Shown here: positions 42,403 to 45,797 of the stretch, in pieces | Layout of the letters: every line of letters begins with the position of its first letter | How positions within the stretch are numbered: the first letter of the stretch is position 1 | DNA from: an uncultured Oscillospiraceae bacterium | Lineage (GTDB): Bacteria > Bacillota > Clostridia > Oscillospirales > Oscillospiraceae | DNA length: 45,797 nucleotides | Direction: 5' to 3' | Assembly: GCA_944385175.1 (NCBI GenBank) | Contig: CALWWB010000004.1 | Location: 1-45,797, forward strand | Made by a program: the position numbers and the translations under genes | The notes under the pieces: model-generated | Told to the model about the DNA's origin: nothing | The model's input: only the letters and a program-made list of their open reading frames with translations | The model's database searches: none

Positions 42403-42921
42403 TCACATCCTTTCGCAGGCAAACAGCACATAGCTGCACCGTTTCATCTTTATCCGGCAGGGCTCATCCTCCCGCCACAGGGCTTCCAGATAATATTCCC
42501 GCCACTGCTCCGTCAGATCTTCAATGTGGCGCACCGCAAAACCCGCATGGCGCACTTGATTTAAAAGCTCCGTCACATCCTCCGTAACGTCGGAAAATAC
42601 CAGCTTGCCGCCCTTTCTCAGCAGCCTTGCCGCCTCCCTTAAAGCGGTCTGCACCTCTCCGCTCACGAAAAAACTGCACTGGGAGATCACCCCGTCAAAG
42701 CTGGACGGGGGGTACGGGCAGCGTAAGAAGTTCCCTCGCTCCACTCCCGGCCCCCGGGGCTCCAGGTCTATGCCCAGGGCGGTATTGCCCTGTTCCTCCA
42801 GAATACGCAAGGCCGAGCCGTCCCCGGCCCCCATGTCCAGCCAGCGGCTGCCCCGGGGCAGGAAGGCCAGTTCTATCAAGTAGCGGCTGTGCTCCGCCCC
42901 ACCAGGGTGTCCATCCATCAT
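42403..42921 (-). CDS. Class I SAM-dependent methyltransferase (DVU_1556/TrsM-like)
   Basis: 172 residues with a Rossmann methyltransferase core: WLDMGAGDGSALRILEEQG (motif I), GIDLEPRG (motif II acidic end), FDGVISQCSFFVSG (motif IV) and LLRKGGKLVFSDVTED (motif V/VI). The ATG at 42921 overlaps the stop of the redox protein gene (ATGA), with GGAGG four to five bases upstream. The longer open frame starting at 43089 only overlaps the preceding gene. Relatives are encoded in the same position beside Mo-hydroxylases in other anaerobes. The acceptor is unknown; a cofactor or pterin intermediate is inferred from context. Confidence 0.83.
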   Translation of the reverse strand: MMDGHPGGAEHSRYLIELAFLPRGSRWLDMGAGDGSALRILEEQGNTALGIDLEPRGPGVERGNFLRCPYPPSSFDGVISQCSFFVSGEVQTALREAARLLRKGGKLVFSDVTEDVTELLNQVRHAGFAVRHIEDLTEQWREYYLEALWREDEPCRIKMKRCSYVLFACERM

Positions 42922-43136
42922 TTGTCCTCCAGGGCCTTCTCCACGGAGAGCACCTTGCCCAGGGCCAGCTCCTCCGGCACATAGACGAAGCCGCACTGGG
43001 GGCACACCGGCAGCTCCACAGGAAAACCGTTGTCCAGGTACATGAATTTTGCCTTGCCCTTTTGCAGCTTGCAGCGGCATTTCATGCACGTCAGCCTGCC
43101 CTCCGGGTCTATGGTATAGTAATTTTTATCTGCCAT
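42918..43136 (-). CDS. Small rubredoxin/zinc-ribbon-like redox protein (DVU_1557-like)
   Basis: 72 residues with two Cys pairs: Cys17 and Cys20 (plus Cys22) in CMKCRC, and Cys45 and Cys48 in CPQCGF. The remainder is typical of a small metal ribbon with VPEELALGKV at the C-terminus. It could bind zinc or iron and move electrons or carry the metal site for the neighbouring enzymes. The ATG follows the large scaffold gene stop by 21 bases, with GGGAGAGA upstream. Confidence 0.85.
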   Translation of the reverse strand: MADKNYYTIDPEGRLTCMKCRCKLQKGKAKFMYLDNGFPVELPVCPQCGFVYVPEELALGKVLSVEKALEDK

Positions 43137-43157
43137 GTTTCTCTCCCTCCCAGAGCT

Positions 43158-45428
43158 CTACAGCCTGTTGACCACTTTCATCCTGTGGCTGTAGGCGCTG
43201 TGCACCAGATAGCCTCTCTCCGTCTCGCTGTACTTGACCCAGAAGGTCACATTGCCCAGGCGCTCCCTGGTTACAAAGAGCCCTGTATCCTCTTCCAACA
43301 CCGCTTCCCCGCTCTCTCTCAGATGCTGCAACACCTGGATGACGTCGGATTTGAGTATCATCCTGTCGTCCATCCTCTCCTCTGCCTCCGGGGTATATTC
43401 CACTTCAAAGCCAAGATCCACTGCTTTTACCTCCTCGCCCCACAGCTCCTTCAAAAGCTGCTGTTTAAGGCCCAGCCTGTTGTATCTCTTTGCGCTTATG
43501 TCCGGGCACTGCTGGGCGGCGCTGCCGTAGACCAGCTCCAGCAGGTGCACCGACTCCCGGCCCTCCCGGGCAAAGCGGTCCCGGCAGGCCATGCAGTAGC
43601 TCAGATAGGGCAGCCGGGAGCGCCCCAGGCATTTGTCCGTCATCTCCCTGGCCACTTCCCGATTGGTATACTGAGTCAGTCCTCCGTAGCCGCAGCAGGG
43701 GGCCTGGTCCCCGGAATAGGCGGTGTCCTGTATCTGGCAGCCCAGCTTTGCCGCTATACGCCGTATGCTCTCCTGAGTCTGGGCATCCCCACGGGCGCCG
43801 CAGGCATCGTGGAGGGCCATGGGCCGCTGCCGGAACTCTGCCGTTTCCGGCAGGCCCAGCTCTTCCAGTATCTCCCATATGCCACGGATCTTTTCACACC
43901 CCTGGGACAAAAGCTGCTTTTTACAGCTGGGGCAACCCGCTATTATCTCCGGTGAACCCAGCTCTTCCAGCTTCTCGCTGAGGAAGTCCACCGTCTCTCC
44001 GTAGAGCTCATAACGTCCGGCCCAGTCGCCTATGGCGCCGCAGCAGCCCAGCATCAGGGCCACGCCTCCATCCAGCCTCCGGCAAAGATCCCTATAGGCC
44101 TCCCGCACTGTGGCGGGGGCAATAGCGGTGGCTTGGCAGCCGGGGAAGAATACATACCTGCATTTGTCATAGCCGGGCTGCTTCCGGCTGAGAAAAGCCT
44201 CCCCGTTGGAAAAGAGCATGTCCATAAGGGCGAACTCATGGGGAGCCAGGGGCATCTTGCCGGTGCTGACCATGTTCTGCCTGGCTATGTGGCAGACCTC
44301 ACCCATATCGTAGCCGTTTGGGCAGAGCACGCTGCACTGGCCGCAGAGGGCACAGGCATTTATGGGTTTGTTCATCATATGGTCGCCCATGATGATAGAA
44401 ACATTGTTGTATATCTCACGGGTGAGTATCCTTGGGAATTTCTTATAGTGCTGCAAATAGGCGCAGCCCTTTATACACTCGTCGCAGTGGCACTGGATGC
44501 ACCTCCCCGCCTCTCTCTCTGCGCTGTCCCGGTCGGTTACGGGAATGCGCCCCGAGGGCTCCACCCCCTCCAGAGAGGTGTACAGCCGGGTAGCCACGCA
44601 GCCCTCCTCCCCCCGGGTGTTGCCCGGGTCCAGGTGCTGGGCAATACGGTCGGCAGAGAGGGCGGCCCGCTTTGCCCCGAAGGCGGAGTCCAGAACGCCC
44701 CCGGTACTGCCGGTAATGAGCCCGTGCTCCCGGCACACCATCACCGCCTCGTCCGTCTCCAATCCGGGGTATAGCTGCCGGGCCGTGTCCCAGGCAGCGG
44801 CGATGAGGGCGTATTTCTCCCGCTCCTCCCAATAGGCCGCCTCCGGTTCACAGCCCCATTTGAAATCTATGTCCAGCTCACTTAAAAGCCTTGCCGTGGC
44901 CTCCGCCGCCTCTTCAGGCAGCCCCGGGGCGCAGTCCTTTACCAGGGAAAGGCAGTCCCCCTGAGCGCAGTAAAAGCTCATCGGGTAGCGTTTTTTAACC
45001 AGCTCCCCGGCCAGAAAAAGACTGAACAGGTCGGCACCGAAGACGGCGGCATTCTGCTGTTTTTTTCTCAGCAGGCTTCCGCCCCGGGGCTTGGAGCCAT
45101 AGGCCAGGGCAGAGCGCTCCAGTTCCCTGATGGCTATGCCCTCCCCCAGTTCCCGGAGCTTGCAGTTTTTTTCGCAGGGGGCTTCGCAGCCCAGAGCCAG
45201 AATGTGGGGAAAGGGCGTTATTTTCTCGTAGAGGGCCAGGGCCCTGTCGAAATCACCGGCAGCCACAGCGGCAGCCATGGCCTTCACATCCAGCTTCAGC
45301 GGGCAGGCCGCATTGCAGTAGGGAGGCTGCTCATGGACGCAAAGCCCCTCCCGAGCCTCCAGCTCCTCCTTGGTAAACATGCGCTTTTGCCGGTATATAT
45401 GGGTGGATTGGCGCTCTTCTATTTTCAC
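43158..45428 (-). CDS. Multi-cluster Fe-S redox scaffold (DVU_1558-like) with degenerate FAD fold
   Basis: 756 residues. A GltD-like N-terminal dicluster module has Cys at about 30/38/42 (CNAACP) and 81/85/89 (GCEAPCEKNC). The FAD motif that should follow is weak (AVFGADLFSLFLAGELVKKR near 128-147, no GxGxxG), and the NAD(P) half is shortened. Next come ferredoxin-type Cys near 310-322 and 359-369 (CALCGQCSVLCPNGYD), two HdrB/GlpC-like CCG repeats (FFPGCQATA, LGCCGAIGDW, CPSCKKQ; DACGARGD, PCCGYGG, CMACRD), and a C-terminal domain of about 100 residues that I do not recognise. GTG 45428 is chosen because AAGGAAG is eight bases away; GTG 45437 abuts it. It likely passes electrons to or from the hydroxylase encoded upstream. 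Confidence 0.78.
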   Translation of the reverse strand: MKIEERQSTHIYRQKRMFTKEELEAREGLCVHEQPPYCNAACPLKLDVKAMAAAVAAGDFDRALALYEKITPFPHILALGCEAPCEKNCKLRELGEGIAIRELERSALAYGSKPRGGSLLRKKQQNAAVFGADLFSLFLAGELVKKRYPMSFYCAQGDCLSLVKDCAPGLPEEAAEATARLLSELDIDFKWGCEPEAAYWEEREKYALIAAAWDTARQLYPGLETDEAVMVCREHGLITGSTGGVLDSAFGAKRAALSADRIAQHLDPGNTRGEEGCVATRLYTSLEGVEPSGRIPVTDRDSAEREAGRCIQCHCDECIKGCAYLQHYKKFPRILTREIYNNVSIIMGDHMMNKPINACALCGQCSVLCPNGYDMGEVCHIARQNMVSTGKMPLAPHEFALMDMLFSNGEAFLSRKQPGYDKCRYVFFPGCQATAIAPATVREAYRDLCRRLDGGVALMLGCCGAIGDWAGRYELYGETVDFLSEKLEELGSPEIIAGCPSCKKQLLSQGCEKIRGIWEILEELGLPETAEFRQRPMALHDACGARGDAQTQESIRRIAAKLGCQIQDTAYSGDQAPCCGYGGLTQYTNREVAREMTDKCLGRSRLPYLSYCMACRDRFAREGRESVHLLELVYGSAAQQCPDISAKRYNRLGLKQQLLKELWGEEVKAVDLGFEVEYTPEAEERMDDRMILKSDVIQVLQHLRESGEAVLEEDTGLFVTRERLGNVTFWVKYSETERGYLVHSAYSHRMKVVNRL

Positions 45429-45580
45429 GGCGGTCACTTCCTTTTCTCAGTCCGGCCTCGGTTATATCTCATGCCCGTCCCCTTTAAATGGCCGGGCCTT
45501 ATTTTCGATTTCAAAGCTCATTGCATACCCATAAAAATGCTTGGCTGGGAAACTTACGACACCCTAAAAGGTTTTATAAA

Positions 45581-45608
45581 CTTGAGAGGCGGTTTCCCGC
45601 CTCTCAAG
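45581..45608 (-). terminator. Hairpin after the Mo-hydroxylase gene
   Basis: A 12-bp perfect stem (CTTGAGAGGCGG / CCGCCTCTCAAG) with loop TTTC lies 34 bases after the hydroxylase stop. On the minus strand it is followed by TTTATAAAACCTTTT. It probably reduces read-through into the scaffold operon. The rest of 45429-45641 shows no clear promoter. Confidence 0.6.
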
Positions 45609-45641
45609 TATAACAAAACTATAGGCTTTTGAAAACCGGCT

Positions 45642-45797
45642 CTACAGCTCCTTCAGGGCTGCCAGCACTACCTCCGGCAGGGCGGGCACCTTGGTGATGC
45701 GGGCGCCGGTGGCATTGTATATGGCGTTGAGGATGGCCGGGTGAGGAGCATCCAGCGGGGCCTCGCCGCAGCCGGCGGCGCCATAGGGGCCATTGGG
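45642..45797 (-). CDS. Molybdopterin-dependent hydroxylase large subunit (Mop-like), C-terminal fragment
   Basis: The last 51 residues of a gene cut by the window edge, read from the reverse complement. They begin PNGPYGAAGCGEAPLDAPHP and continue AILNAIYNATGARITKVPAL before the TAG stop. GCGE followed by P and HPAI-NAI-NATG is the C-terminal catalytic-Glu segment of aldehyde oxidoreductase/xanthine dehydrogenase-type Mo subunits, and the Glu of GCGE is the general base. Homologous clusters keep such a hydroxylase directly upstream of the scaffold gene. The substrate cannot be inferred from this fragment. Confidence 0.88.
   Translation of the reverse strand, partial: PNGPYGAAGCGEAPLDAPHPAILNAIYNATGARITKVPALPEVVLAALKEL

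Noticed and set aside
42922..43089. Longer start for the SAM methyltransferase at 43089
   Set aside because: The extra 56 residues are a second-frame translation of the small redox protein gene. The ATGA overlap at 42921 with GGAGG just upstream is the natural start.
45204..45632. Plus-strand frame over the scaffold start and intergenic gap
   Set aside because: Mostly antisense to the scaffold gene and crossing the 45581-45608 hairpin, with no motif and no ribosome binding site.
34332..45797. Selenocysteine-encoding TGA codons in the Mo-hydroxylase, radical SAM or redox genes
   Set aside because: All expected positions are encoded as Cys or other residues, the genes end with ordinary overlaps or TAA/TGA followed by the next gene, and no SECIS-like hairpin was found after an internal TGA.
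1..45797. CRISPR array, tRNA, rRNA, prophage or transposase genes
   Set aside because: No regularly spaced direct repeats, cloverleaf sequences, ribosomal RNA segments or recombinase motifs were seen on either strand.

Overview
The window looks like chromosomal DNA of a strictly anaerobic, moderately GC-rich Bacillota, most likely a gut Clostridia/Oscillospiraceae-type organism. The reasons are strong AGGAGG-type ribosome binding sites, tightly packed operons with ATGA stop/start overlaps, lipoprotein binding proteins with Ala/Glu/Pro linkers, a YesM/YesN-type two-component system, and anaerobic molybdenum-hydroxylase and purine-catabolism genes. There are no tRNA, rRNA, CRISPR, phage or transposase genes.

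Layout. (1) 1-595: the end of a repeat element plus a terminator, then a small HxlR-type regulator. (2) 595-15256, all minus strand: two ABC importers of the iron/sugar-phosphate (AfuABC/FbpABC-like) class with fused double permeases. One is followed by a HAD phosphatase and an ROK-like protein. Between the importers lies a binding protein/sensor kinase/AraC-type response regulator trio that resembles the staphylococcal HptA-HptS-HptR organophosphate sensor. A structured repeat element of about 200 bp sits inside a duplicated terminator at 10946-11197. (3) 15591-22561, plus strand: molybdenum cofactor supply. It contains a MobA/MocA-like nucleotidyltransferase fused to a ModE-type DNA-binding domain, a histidine phosphatase-HD fusion, XdhC, molybdate importer ModABC and a MoeA-like molybdopterin-binding protein. 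(4) 22862-38308, plus strand: an anaerobic purine/urate breakdown island bracketed by two paralogous GntR/UTRA regulators: ygeX, ygeY, ygeW, carbamate kinase, ssnA, ygfK (short form), a dihydropyrimidinase/hydantoinase, an NCS2 purine permease, a FAD-less xanthine dehydrogenase and RidA. (5) 38456-39406: a TylF-like methyltransferase with its own promoter. (6) 39453-45797, minus strand: the 3' end of a second Mo-hydroxylase followed by an operon of a redox scaffold, a rubredoxin-like protein, a SAM methyltransferase, a C-GCAxxG-C-C protein, a pterin-methylase-like radical SAM enzyme and an adenylate-forming ligase.

How it fits together: region 3 imports molybdate and builds or hands over the cofactor that the hydroxylases of regions 4 and 6 need. 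Region 4 imports a purine, oxidises it and breaks it down through hydantoin/ureido and diaminopropionate-type steps, ending in carbamoyl phosphate and ATP through carbamate kinase. Region 6 looks like a dedicated maturation or cofactor-modification system for its own Mo-hydroxylase, and is the least understood part. Regions 1-2 look unrelated (organophosphate uptake and sensing).

All calls are by eye from translated sequence. No database search was run.
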